NCBI RefSeq assembly: GCF_036226925.1
Contig: NZ_CP109031.1
Coordinates: forward strand, 5,766,001 to 5,830,000
Direction: 5' to 3'
DNA from: Streptomyces sp. NBC_00659
GTDB taxonomy: Bacteria > Actinomycetota > Actinomycetes > Streptomycetales > Streptomycetaceae
Length of the DNA: 64,000 nt
Positions 51,286 to 60,159 of the stretch are shown in pieces (the stretch's first letter is position 1; every line of letters begins with the position of its first letter). A program made the translations under genes and the position numbers. The notes below the pieces were generated by a model. That model did no database searches and had not been told where the DNA came from. It worked only from the letters and a program-made list of their open reading frames with translations.

Positions 51286-52956
51286 TTACGTGGGGTCCAG
51301 GGCGTGGCTGCGCAGCCACGGCAGCGGGTCGATCGCCGAGCCGCCGGCCGGTCGGACCTCGAAGTGCAGGTGCGGGCCGGTCGAGTTGCCGGAGTTCCCG
51401 GAGAAGGCGATCTGATCACCGGCCTTGACGGCGGTGCCGGAGGGGAGCTTGTACGTGGAGAGGTGGCAGTACCACGTCTCGGTGCCGTCCATCCCGGTCA
51501 CGATCATCATGTTGCCGTACGCGCTGTTCCACTGCGTCCGGACGGTGCCGTCGGTCGCGGCCATCACCGGCGTCCCGTAGGAGACGGGGAAGTCGATGCC
51601 CGTGTGCACGGACATCCAGTTGACGCCGGCCTGGCCGAAGTAGGCGCTGAGGCCCTGCTGGGCCACGGGAAGGGCGAACTTCGGACGCAGCCGCTCCTTG
51701 CGGGCCGCCTCCTCCGCCGCCTTCTTCTTCTCCGTCGCCTGCTGGGCCTTGAGGTCGATACGTTCCTGCGTGCGGCTCGCCCGGTCGGCGAAGTCGTCCG
51801 CGCCCGCGGACAGACTCTGGAGCTGGGTGTCCAGCTTGATGTTGGCGGCCGACGGCTTCACCGAGGTGACGTCGGAGGCGCTGGCGGTCGTGTCCTTCGA
51901 GTCGTCCCCGCCGAGGCCGCCGACACCGCCCACGGAGGCGGCGGCGATCCCCGCGACCCCCATCACACAGGCCGAGGGCACTGCGACGGTCAGCAGAGCG
52001 GAACGCTTCGCGGGGCTGCGGCGCCGGGCACGGGACGCACTGCGCGTCGCGGGACGCCGGACCGGGGTGATCTCTTCCATGTCGTCGAGCAGCGGCCTCT
52101 CGCGCCCCTCGTCGTACGGGTCGTAGCCGCCGTCGGGGCCGACCGTGTCCGCGAGGTCCTCGGCCGCGTCGGACTCGTCGTCCTCCGCGGCGAGTTGACC
52201 GTGGGTCGCCTGGTCGAAGGTCGCGGTCGCCTGCTGGTCGAAGGGAACCGGGTCCGACGCGTCGGACACTCCCTCGTACGTCATGTCGAGCTGTGTCAGC
52301 TCGTGGTGGTCGTACGACTCGGACGCCGCCTGCGGCTGTTCGTACGACTCGGTCTGCTGGTGCTCGTAGGACTCGGTCTGAGGGTGCTCGTACGACTCGG
52401 GCTGCGGGTGTTCGTACGCCTGGTACGTGTCCTGGCCGCCGGCGATGTTCCACTGCGTGGCGTCGTACGCGCCCGTTTCCTGCGTCGGCACGGTCCACTG
52501 CTGGGTCCCGTCGAGCGGCTGCTCGGGCTGGAGCCAGCCGTTCGCGTCCCACTGGCCCGAGGCGTCGGGGCCCGGATGCTGCGCGGGGATCCCGGCGTGC
52601 TGCTGATAGCCGTTCGTCCAGGCCGTCGGGTCGTGGGTTCCGGTGCCGTAGGCGGTGTGCTGTGCCGCGTACGGGTCGTAGCTCAGCGGCTGTTGGGCTC
52701 CGGAGTTCCACTGCGTGGCGTCGTACGAGCCGGTGCCGTCCGGCATGGTGCCGAAGAGCGGGTCGCCGGCGAAGTCCGCACCGGAGTAGGCGGCCGCGTT
52801 CGCCCCCGGGTCGGGGGCCGAGCCGGCGTAGTCGCCGTACGCGGTGAAGTCGCCGTACTGGGCTTCTTGCGCGCCGTAGGGCGCGTAGAGCGCCGAGGCG
52901 GCGTCGGAAGCCGGAGCCGGGGGAGTCGCGATCCCCGACGGGTGACGGTCGTTCAC
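51286..52956 (-). CDS. Membrane-anchored M23 (LytM) metallopeptidase
   Basis: A 556-residue protein starting with GTG (after GAGAAG). Residues 1-290 are a Tyr/Gln/Asp/Glu-rich cytoplasmic region with YEHPQxESYE tandem repeats. A basic stretch and a membrane helix (about 324-352; LLTVAVPSACVMGVAGIAAA) follow, then a coiled coil (QERIDLKAQQATEKKKAAEE), and the M23 domain (about 449-556) with zinc ligands in HTGIDFPV and HLHFEV and catalytic His in YCHLSTY. It should cut peptidoglycan cross-bridges or act as an activator. All zinc residues are present, so it looks active. The long repetitive cytoplasmic arm is unusual for M23 proteins and may tether it to cytoplasmic partners. Confidence 0.92.
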   Translation of the reverse strand: MNDRHPSGIATPPAPASDAASALYAPYGAQEAQYGDFTAYGDYAGSAPDPGANAAAYSGADFAGDPLFGTMPDGTGSYDATQWNSGAQQPLSYDPYAAQHTAYGTGTHDPTAWTNGYQQHAGIPAQHPGPDASGQWDANGWLQPEQPLDGTQQWTVPTQETGAYDATQWNIAGGQDTYQAYEHPQPESYEHPQTESYEHQQTESYEQPQAASESYDHHELTQLDMTYEGVSDASDPVPFDQQATATFDQATHGQLAAEDDESDAAEDLADTVGPDGGYDPYDEGRERPLLDDMEEITPVRRPATRSASRARRRSPAKRSALLTVAVPSACVMGVAGIAAASVGGVGGLGGDDSKDTTASASDVTSVKPSAANIKLDTQLQSLSAGADDFADRASRTQERIDLKAQQATEKKKAAEEAARKERLRPKFALPVAQQGLSAYFGQAGVNWMSVHTGIDFPVSYGTPVMAATDGTVRTQWNSAYGNMMIVTGMDGTETWYCHLSTYKLPSGTAVKAGDQIAFSGNSGNSTGPHLHFEVRPAGGSAIDPLPWLRSHALDPT

Positions 52957-53209
52957 CAACTTCTCTTTCGCCTCGACAACAGGGGCTGGCAGAGCAGTGC
53001 GGCGACTGTACCCGGCGGTATGCGGGCGCGACAATCTTCGGCAGGTTTCCCCTCCGCGGGAAACGGGCAATCGGCCGTGTTTCGGGGGAGGGCGGGCAAG
53101 GGTTTGGCCTGGCGTTCGATATCTGTTCGAAAACTTGGGTTGCCGGGAGGGCCGTCGGGCGGCCGTCAGCCCTCCCGACGGCCGCCCTCGGACCGTTCCG
53201 TGCCGCCTC

Positions 53210-54073
53210 TCACGCCACCGTGAGGCCGCCGCTGCGGACCGCGGCGAGGGGCCCCGACATCTCGATGTCGAGTGCCTGCCGGATTCCGGTCGCGACGGCC
53301 GGATGCACGGGCAGCGCGAGATGGCCGACACCGCTCACGCGGACGTTCTGGGCGAGCAGGTCGGGATGCTCGACGCAGGCCGTCTCCAGCGGGTCCATCA
53401 AATGGTCGAGATCGCTCCAGAAGCTGACGAACTGCGTACGGCAGCCCGGAGCGGGGCCGGTCAGTTCCTCGATCACCGCGGAACCGGGGCGCATCTGGCG
53501 GACGATCGGGTGCGCGTTCATCAGGGGCGCGACGCGGGTGCCCGAGTGCGGGGTGCCGAGCGTGACGAGTGTGCGGACGTGGCTGTCGCCGCCGAGGCAC
53601 TGCACGTAATAGCGCGCGATCAGCCCGCCGAGGCTGTGCCCGACGATGTCCACCCGCTCATGGCCCGTGCGCTCGCAGATCTCCTCGATGTGCCGGCCCA
53701 GCAGCTCCGCCGCCGTACGGATGTCGCACGTCAGCGGCGAGTAGTTGAGGGACTCGATGTGCTGCCGGCCGTGCTGGGCGAGATTGCGGCGCAGCAGGAC
53801 GAAGACGGAGCGGTTGTCGATGAAGCCGTGCAGCAGGACGACCGGGGGTTTGGCCTCGGTGGGCAGCGGGGCGGCGACGTCGGGCGAGGGGAGCGGGTGT
53901 CCGGTCCGGCGTTCCTGAGTGATGCCGGAGGGATAGAGGAGGAGGTGCCCGGCGAGGATCGCGAGCTCCAGGGCCGTTGCCTTCAACAGCGTCACCGACA
54001 GCCCTGCCAGTTTCGTGGGAAACAGGCGCTGGCACAGGGGGAGAAGGGGCGACGCAGCCTCGGTGACCTTCAT
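53210..54073 (-). CDS. Alpha/beta-hydrolase, triacylglycerol lipase/esterase-like
   Basis: A 287-residue hydrolase. Nucleophile elbow GHSLGGLIARYYVQ, oxyanion region VVLLHGFIDNRSVF, acid residue in the DHLMDPLETA region and His in GVGHLALPVHP. Similar to the Streptomyces lipase-like esterases (LipA/EstA group) with a membrane-proximal hydrophobic N-terminal segment (LSVTLLKATALELAILAGHL). GGAGG precedes the ATG. Probably membrane-associated or exported. Natural lipid substrate unknown. Confidence 0.9.
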   Translation of the reverse strand: MKVTEAASPLLPLCQRLFPTKLAGLSVTLLKATALELAILAGHLLLYPSGITQERRTGHPLPSPDVAAPLPTEAKPPVVLLHGFIDNRSVFVLLRRNLAQHGRQHIESLNYSPLTCDIRTAAELLGRHIEEICERTGHERVDIVGHSLGGLIARYYVQCLGGDSHVRTLVTLGTPHSGTRVAPLMNAHPIVRQMRPGSAVIEELTGPAPGCRTQFVSFWSDLDHLMDPLETACVEHPDLLAQNVRVSGVGHLALPVHPAVATGIRQALDIEMSGPLAAVRSGGLTVA

Positions 54074-54856
54074 GGCCGACCTCCAGTCGGCACGCGGGAG
54101 GACCACTCCGTCCCCCGTGTGCCCTAGTGGAAAGCCGTGAGGTCGGCGACGGTGGCGGCCGACGGAACGTCCCCGGTGTGGGAGACCGGTGACGCTACGG
54201 AGCGCTCGGCCGAAGGGCGCGGAACACGACGCCGACCCCGGCTCCCCGACGTGCGCCGTGCTGGTGCATCGGCGTCGTGTCGTGGCGTGGAGTCGCCCTC
54301 GTGATTCCCGTGGTCCTGCTGCCCGGCCTCGCTCCCCGCTGTCGTGCCGTCGCCGATGTGCCCCAGCACCACGCCGTCCGCTGACGACGCGAGCGTGCGG
54401 CCACCTGGTCGCGGCTCTTCTTGCGCCTGCTCCGGCCGTGGCCCGAACGCCGCAGGTCCCTGCGGCGCCAGTGCCGCCGTACGGAACCGTGCGCGGCGAA
54501 CTTGTCCCAGTGTGTGATTTCCCCCTCGCTCTCCACCGCGAAACTGCCGCTTGCGGGATGCTGGCGATAACGTTCGTTCACTTCCCGGGCCGAAAGGGCC
54601 CGGGACGCCTGTGCCGCTTGGCGCGATCGGCGATCCGGAGCGATCCGGTGTGGCGAGCGGAAAACCGAGCGATATGTGTCGATGGTCAGTAGTCGGCGCG
54701 GTCGACGGACGCCTGTTGGTGACAACGGGTAGTCAATACTGGTCAGTCGGTGAACCTTCGGCCAGTTGTCGGCCGTCGTCCGGTGGTGGTCGTGGCAGGC
54801 ATGTGCCGGCGGTCCTCGTCGGTGCAGGTGGAAGTAGTCCGTTGATGGAGGCAGTG
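54074..54856. other. Intergenic region between lipase and icmB
   Basis: About 780 bases. A low-confidence basic protein could be encoded leftward at 54195-54581. The right third (54640-54850) is comparatively AT-rich and should contain the icmB promoter. Nothing else is supported. Confidence 0.55.
54195..54581 (-). CDS. Possible small basic protein
   Basis: A 128-codon frame starting [14 protein letters not shown] (GTG). It includes [20 protein letters not shown] and then a very Arg/Lys-rich stretch. The first half looks protein-like, but the second half could be a frame artefact of GC-rich DNA, and no family is recognised. It ends about 120 bases before the lipase start. Confidence 0.3.
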   Translation of the reverse strand: MNERYRQHPASGSFAVESEGEITHWDKFAAHGSVRRHWRRRDLRRSGHGRSRRKKSRDQVAARSRRQRTAWCWGTSATARQRGARPGSRTTGITRATPRHDTTPMHQHGARRGAGVGVVFRALRPSAP

Positions 54857-55273
<417 letters not shown>

Positions 55274-55758
55274 CCGGGCGCCTGCGCCATCCCGGGTGAC
55301 CGCCGGGTGCCGGGGCCTGCGCCGGCCCGCATGACCGCCGGGCACCTGCGCCGGCCCGCGTGACCGGCAGGTGCCCGCGCTGCTCCCGCGTGAGCGCCGG
55401 GCGCCTGGGCCTGTTTCGGCCCACGTGACTGACTGGCGCCCGCGCTGCTCCGCTCGGGCACCGGTGACCTTCGGCATCTCCAGCGCCGGAGCGGTTCGGC
55501 GCTGGAGAGTTTCGGCCTTGCCGGGTTCTCCGAGCAGACGGGTTCTCCGAGTACTGGGCCCTCCGAGTGCTGGGTTCTCCGGCTCCTCGGGTTCGCCCGG
55601 TTTCTTCGTGTTGCGCGGCGCCCCGGGAGCAGGGCGCGGGCAGCAGGGCTCGGGCAGACCGGGCCGGAACCCGGCCGGGTCCCGGACGCCGTCCGCTCGG
55701 CCCACGGCCAGGGGACGTGCCGAGCCGGGTGGCCTTTCACCGCACGGCCGGAGGGCGG
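55274..55758. repeat. Gene-end degenerate tandem repeats after icmB
   Basis: From 55274 to about 55435 there are about five degenerate units of 26-35 bases (core gccgggcgcctgcgccggcc), each closing with a cgtga or gtga like the icmB stop itself. A second degenerate series (gggttctccgag-like) follows at about 55525-55600. No coding gene is supported in the roughly 485 bases. Confidence 0.65.
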
Positions 55759-57372
55759 TCATGGCGCCGTGAGCTCGGCGGACATGGTCGCTCTCAGCCG
55801 CAGGGTCGTCACGAGCCGCTGGAAGGCCTCGGCCCAGTAGTCGCCGGACCCCGGTGCCGCGTGTTCCGACTCGTCGGGGACCGAGGTGAGCCCTTCGAGC
55901 CGTCCCGCCTCGGCCGGGTCGAGGCAGCGCTCGGCCAGCCCCATCACCCCGCTGAAGCTCCACGGAAAGCTCCCCGCGTCCCGCGCGATGTCGAGCGCGT
56001 CGACCACTGCCCGCCCCAGGCCCCCCGCCCAGGGCACCGCGCAGACCCCGAGCAGCTGGAACGCCTCGGACAGTCCGTGCGTACCGATGAACCCGGCCAC
56101 CCACTCGGCCCGCTCCCCGGCGCCCAGCGTGGCCAGCAGCTTGGCCCGCTCGGCCAGTGACACCGCCCCGGGCCCCCCGGCCTCCGGAGCGGAGGGCGGC
56201 CCGAGGAGTGCCCTCGACCACGCGGGATCGCGCTGCCGCACCGCCGCCCGGCACCACGCCGCATGCAGTTCCCCCTGCCAGCCGTCCGTCACGGGCAGGG
56301 CCACCATCTCCTCCGGCGAACGGCCGCCGAGCCGCTCCCGCCAGGTCGCGAGCGGCGCCGCCTCGACCAGCTGGCCCAGCCACCACGACCGTTCACCTCG
56401 GCCGCCCGGGGGTTTCGGCACCACCCCGTCCCGTTCCATCGCCGCGTCGCACTCGTGCGGCGCCTCGACCGTGATCACCGGTGTCCCCTGTGTACGGTCG
56501 ACGGCCACGCACGAGGCGGCCCTGTCCGCCATCCTCGCGGCGAGCGCGGACCCCGGCAGGGCGGACAGCAGCTCGGCCGCCGTCGCCCGGACGTTGCGGC
56601 TGCGGTCGGCCAGCGCCCGCTCCAGGAACGCCTCGTCCTCGGCGCACAGTCCGGACCGCAGCGAGTCGAGGAACATCAGCCGGTCCTCGGCCCGCTCCGT
56701 CGCCCAGGTCGCCACCAGCAAGGCGCGTCCGGCGGCGGGATCCTTGGCCCGTACCGCCGCCAGAAGGGCGACCCGCTCCGCGAACAGGCCCTCCTGCCAC
56801 AGCCGGTGTATGTCGTCGGCCTCCTCCGGCAGCGCGGCGGCGCCCGACGAGGAGCGCAGCGCGAACCGCCACTCGGGGTTCAGCCGGGCCAGCCACAGCG
56901 CCCGCGGCCCGGCGAAGTCGAGTACGGCGGGCCGCAGGTCCGTGCGCCCCCGGGCCGCGTCGAGGAGTGCCGGAAGGGTCCCCGGGGGCGCGGCGAATCC
57001 GCGCGTGTTCGCCAGGGCCAGCCACTGGGGCAGCAGCTCCATGAGGTCGGGTGCCGTGCCTCTGCGGCCGCCGCCGCCCGCGCCGGGGCGGTCCGCCAGC
57101 AGGGTCGTCAGCCTTCGGGCCGCGGCGGGCGGCAGCGCGGCCCGCGGGTCCGGTGCCGCGGGCTCCGGCCGGGCCGCCGCGCGCGCCGGCCGGATTCCGG
57201 CCCGCCGCCGCACGGTCTCCACGGCCGCCGCGTCCAGCAGCGCGACAGGAGCCTGCTGCCCGGGCCGTTGTCCCGGAAGCGTGCGCCGCTCGGTGCCGAG
57301 CAGCGCCACGGTGACGAGCTCCTCCCAGGAACCGCCGGCGGGCGCGCCCGCCGAAGCCGGTGTTGTGGTCAT
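55759..57372 (-). CDS. DUF5691 protein of a MoxR-VWA system
   Basis: A 537-residue helical protein, Ala/Arg/Leu-rich, with HEAT-like helical pairs (LFLDSLRSGLCAEDEAFLER, ALADRSRNVRATAAELLSAL). It starts WEELVTVALLGTERR, the signature of the DUF5691 family. Members occur next to SWIM proteins and MoxR/VWA genes, as here. Start at MTTTPAS. It lies 150 bases downstream of the SWIM gene on the same strand, so both are probably one transcript. Role probably scaffold or substrate adaptor; this is inference. Confidence 0.85.
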   Translation of the reverse strand: MTTTPASAGAPAGGSWEELVTVALLGTERRTLPGQRPGQQAPVALLDAAAVETVRRRAGIRPARAAARPEPAAPDPRAALPPAAARRLTTLLADRPGAGGGGRRGTAPDLMELLPQWLALANTRGFAAPPGTLPALLDAARGRTDLRPAVLDFAGPRALWLARLNPEWRFALRSSSGAAALPEEADDIHRLWQEGLFAERVALLAAVRAKDPAAGRALLVATWATERAEDRLMFLDSLRSGLCAEDEAFLERALADRSRNVRATAAELLSALPGSALAARMADRAASCVAVDRTQGTPVITVEAPHECDAAMERDGVVPKPPGGRGERSWWLGQLVEAAPLATWRERLGGRSPEEMVALPVTDGWQGELHAAWCRAAVRQRDPAWSRALLGPPSAPEAGGPGAVSLAERAKLLATLGAGERAEWVAGFIGTHGLSEAFQLLGVCAVPWAGGLGRAVVDALDIARDAGSFPWSFSGVMGLAERCLDPAEAGRLEGLTSVPDESEHAAPGSGDYWAEAFQRLVTTLRLRATMSAELTAP

Positions 57373-57525
57373 GGGCGTCCTTTCCGTACGAAGGGCGTCA
57401 GCGGCGGCCGGGCGCCGGGCCGCTGGTCGGGGTGGCGAGGGTGACGAGGTCACCGAAGGCGGCACCTGTGGTGGGGGTGGCATATGTGGTGAGGGGGGTG
57501 CATGTGGCGGGCGTGCCGACCGGGG

Positions 57526-58881
57526 TCAGCACAGCGGCACCGCCTCGCCCTCGCCCTGCGGCCACGCCGTGAGCGGAGTGAAGCCGCGGTGGCCGCACTC
57601 GCCGAAGACCGTGACCGGTGCGCCGCCGGACAGGGCGACCAGGCGCCACAGTTCGGGTCGCGACCGCGAGGAAGGGCTGAGGGGGAGAGCCGACTCCCCG
57701 TCGAAGTCGGCCAGTTGCCAGGAGTCGCCGTCCGGGGCCGGGACGACCCGCTCCAGGGTGACCGGGTACGAGTCCAGCCAGGGGTCGGCGCGCAGCGCTT
57801 CTCCGTAACGGGCGGCCGCCTGGGGCGTGGTCAGCCCCGTCGGCCGTATCGCCGCGGGTGCCGGAGCAGTGAACCGCTCGCCCAGCGCCGCCCGCAGCTG
57901 GCCGGCGCCCGGGTACGCGGACACCTCCGCCTCGAAGGCCAGCCCCACCGGAAGCGCCAGTTCGGGTGCCCGGCCCGCCGCGCCGTAGGAGAGGAGCAGG
58001 GCCGTACGGCCGGACTCGGCGCCGTACAGCCAGATCCTGCGGGTCGTGAGCCGGGCGTCCGCCGTGTCGTACTGCGCGAGGACCAGCCAGCGGTCACGCA
58101 CCGGCGGGCCGTCCGCGGAGCCGGACAGTCCGACGCGGGAACGGACCGTCATGGCCAGGCCGTCCGGCAGCCGCTCGCGCCGCAGCCAGCCCTGGTCGAG
58201 AAGGTGCAGCAACGCGCACTCCTCCAGCAGCCGTACGGGCCAGCCCGGCCCCGACGACGGGATCGCCCCCAACTCCCTTACGCGCGCGGCCAGACCGGGT
58301 GCCTGCGCGTCGACCATCCGGGCCGCCGTCTCCTCCCACATCCCGTACCCCGCCCGCTCGGCGGAGGCGAGGCCGCCGCGCAGCAGGTCCGCCAGCCGCT
58401 GCTCCAGCTCGGCCGCCCCCGCGGTGATCCGCTCGGCCCGCCGCTCGGCCCTGCGCCGCGCCGCCTCGGGATCACCCGGCGAGGCGGCTCCAGATCCCCC
58501 GCCCGCCAGGCTCTTGCCCTCCGCGCGCCTGCGTCTTCCCTCCAGCCACTGGGCGGCCCAGTCCGGTGCCTGCGCGGACGGCACCGCTCCGTCCGCGCCC
58601 GCCCAGAGAAGCAGCAGTCCCAGCGCGTGCTTGCACGGGAACTTCCGGCTCGGACAACTGCACTTGTAAGCGGGACCCGCCGAGTCCGCGATGTCGACGA
58701 CCGTCTGATACGGCTTGCTGCCGCTTCCCCTGCACAGTCCCCATACCGTCCCCTCCTCCGTACTGCCCGCCTCGGACCACGGACCGGCCGCGCCGAGCTT
58801 GCTCCCCGCCTTGCGTGACGCGGCGTCAGGCGCCAGTGCCAGCACCTGATCCGCCGTCCAGCGCACCGCCTGCTGTGTCAT
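57526..58881 (-). CDS. SWIM zinc-finger protein of a MoxR-VWA system
   Basis: A 451-residue protein. The SWIM finger YKCSCPSRKFPCKHALGLLL (about residues 70-90) carries the CxCx(n)CxH zinc ligands, a nucleic-acid or protein binding module. The remainder is helical with WAAQWLEGRRRR and Ala/Arg/Glu segments, then beta-rich C-terminal parts. Its start (MTQQAVRWTADQ) lies exactly seven bases past the TACCTT -10 of a damage-type promoter, so the mRNA is leaderless. It is transcribed with the DUF5691 gene, divergent from the MoxR operon. Confidence 0.9.
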   Translation of the reverse strand: MTQQAVRWTADQVLALAPDAASRKAGSKLGAAGPWSEAGSTEEGTVWGLCRGSGSKPYQTVVDIADSAGPAYKCSCPSRKFPCKHALGLLLLWAGADGAVPSAQAPDWAAQWLEGRRRRAEGKSLAGGGSGAASPGDPEAARRRAERRAERITAGAAELEQRLADLLRGGLASAERAGYGMWEETAARMVDAQAPGLAARVRELGAIPSSGPGWPVRLLEECALLHLLDQGWLRRERLPDGLAMTVRSRVGLSGSADGPPVRDRWLVLAQYDTADARLTTRRIWLYGAESGRTALLLSYGAAGRAPELALPVGLAFEAEVSAYPGAGQLRAALGERFTAPAPAAIRPTGLTTPQAAARYGEALRADPWLDSYPVTLERVVPAPDGDSWQLADFDGESALPLSPSSRSRPELWRLVALSGGAPVTVFGECGHRGFTPLTAWPQGEGEAVPLC

Positions 58882-58888
58882 GCCATCG

Positions 58889-58911
58889 AAGGTAGGACCC
58901 ACCACTGACAA
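58889..58911 (-). promoter_or_regulatory. RecA-NDp (PafBC-type) promoter of the SWIM-DUF5691 operon
   Basis: Leftward TTGTCAGTG, exactly eight bases (gtgggtcc), then TACCTT: a perfect match to the RecA-independent damage promoter consensus TTGTCRGTG-N8-TAnnnT. Seven bases later is the A of the SWIM ATG. Confidence 0.85.
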
Positions 58912-58958
58912 TCGATCCCCGCGAGCGCATTTGTGCAGGTCAGAGCGATTGTCAGTGG
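58902..58958. promoter_or_regulatory. 13-bp inverted repeat joining the two divergent damage promoters
   Basis: Arms ccactgacaatcg (58902-58914) and its exact complement (58946-58958), 31 bases apart. The repeat is the two oppositely oriented TTGTCAGTG boxes plus flanking bases. Confidence 0.9.
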
Positions 58959-58971
58959 CGTGGTGCACGGT
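58949..58971 (+). promoter_or_regulatory. RecA-NDp-like promoter of the MoxR operon
   Basis: Rightward TTGTCAGTG (58949-58957), eight bases, then CACGGT (58966-58971), which keeps the A and final T of TAnnnT. The MoxR ATG is 42 bases past the -10, with GGAGGGGG before it. Confidence 0.65.
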
Positions 58972-59013
58972 GGAACCAGATCCGAACCGGCCGAGCTGGA
59001 GGGGGACCGAGGC

Positions 59014-60159
59014 ATGTCCGTGTCCGTAGAACCGACGTCAGTTGACGCACCCACGGGAGAGAAGGGGCCGAGCCGGCCGAGCGAGGCGCTGCGACCGCAC
59101 GCCGAGCACGCCTTCGCGGCCGAACTCGCCGCGCTCGCCGCGCAGGACGACCGGCCCCGCCCGGAGCGCTGGCTGCTGTCGCCCTGGGCCGTGGCCACCT
59201 ATCTGCTGGGCGGCACACTGCCCGACGGCACCGTGATCACCCCCAAATACGTGGGGCCGCGGCGCATCGTCGAGGTCGCCGTCACCACCCTCGCCACCGA
59301 CCGGGCCCTGCTCCTGCTCGGGGTGCCCGGCACCGCGAAGACCTGGGTGTCCGAGCACCTGGCGGCCGCGGTCAGCGGCGACTCGACCCTGCTCGTGCAG
59401 GGCACGGCCGGCACACCGGAGGAGGCCATCCGGTACGGCTGGAACTACGCGCGGCTGCTAGCGCACGGGCCCAGCCGGGACGCGCTCGTGCCGAGCCCCG
59501 TCATGCGGGCCATGGCCGAGGGCATGACGGCCCGCGTCGAGGAACTCACGCGCGTACCCGCGGACGTGCAGGACAGCCTGATCACGATTCTCTCCGAAAA
59601 GACCTTGCCGATACCGGAGTTGGGCCAGGAGGTGCAGGCCGTCCGCGGGTTCAACCTGATCGCCACGGCCAACGACCGTGACCGCGGGGTCAACGAACTC
59701 TCCAGCGCCCTGCGCCGCCGTTTCAACACGGTGGTGCTGCCGTTGCCGGAGAGCGCCGAGGCCGAGGTCGACATCGTCTCGCGCCGGGTCGACCAGATCG
59801 GCCGGTCCCTCGATCTGCCCGCCGTGCCGGACGGCGTCGACGAGATCCGCCGTGTCGTCACCGTCTTCCGGGAGCTGCGTGACGGGATCACGGCCGACGG
59901 TCGGACGAAGCTGAAGTCGCCGAGCGGCACGCTGTCCACGGCCGAGGCGATCTCCGTCGTCACCAGCGGCCTCGCGCTGGCCGCCCACTTCGGCGACGGC
60001 GTCCTGCGGGCGAGCGACGTCGCGGCCGGCATCCTCGGCGCCGTGGTGCGCGACCCGGCCGCCGACCGCGTCATCTGGCAGGAGTACCTGGAAGCGGTCG
60101 TCCGCGAGCGGGACGGCTGGAAGGACTTCTACCGCGCCTGCCGCGAGGTGAGCGTATGA
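59014..60159 (+). CDS. MoxR-family AAA+ ATPase
   Basis: A 381-residue AAA+ protein of the MoxR type. Walker A is GVPGTAKTW. The usual Walker B LLLDEINR is replaced by ARVEELTR, with Glu-Glu where Asp-Glu is expected. A sensor 1-like VRGFNLIATANDRDRGVNEL and arginine-finger region ALRRRFNTVVLPLP follow. MoxR ATPases act as chaperones that mature or recruit VWA-domain partners. It begins the rightward operon: its stop overlaps the DUF5682 start (ATGA). The upstream start at 58933 is rejected, because it lies inside the promoter. Confidence 0.93.
   Translation: MSVSVEPTSVDAPTGEKGPSRPSEALRPHAEHAFAAELAALAAQDDRPRPERWLLSPWAVATYLLGGTLPDGTVITPKYVGPRRIVEVAVTTLATDRALLLLGVPGTAKTWVSEHLAAAVSGDSTLLVQGTAGTPEEAIRYGWNYARLLAHGPSRDALVPSPVMRAMAEGMTARVEELTRVPADVQDSLITILSEKTLPIPELGQEVQAVRGFNLIATANDRDRGVNELSSALRRRFNTVVLPLPESAEAEVDIVSRRVDQIGRSLDLPAVPDGVDEIRRVVTVFRELRDGITADGRTKLKSPSGTLSTAEAISVVTSGLALAAHFGDGVLRASDVAAGILGAVVRDPAADRVIWQEYLEAVVRERDGWKDFYRACREVSV

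Noticed and set aside
53113..53131. LexA (SOS) box-like ttcgatatctgttcga upstream of the M23 gene
   Set aside because: The right half fits TGTTCGA, but the left half and the half-site spacing do not match the actinobacterial SOS box, and the distance to the start is over 150 bases.
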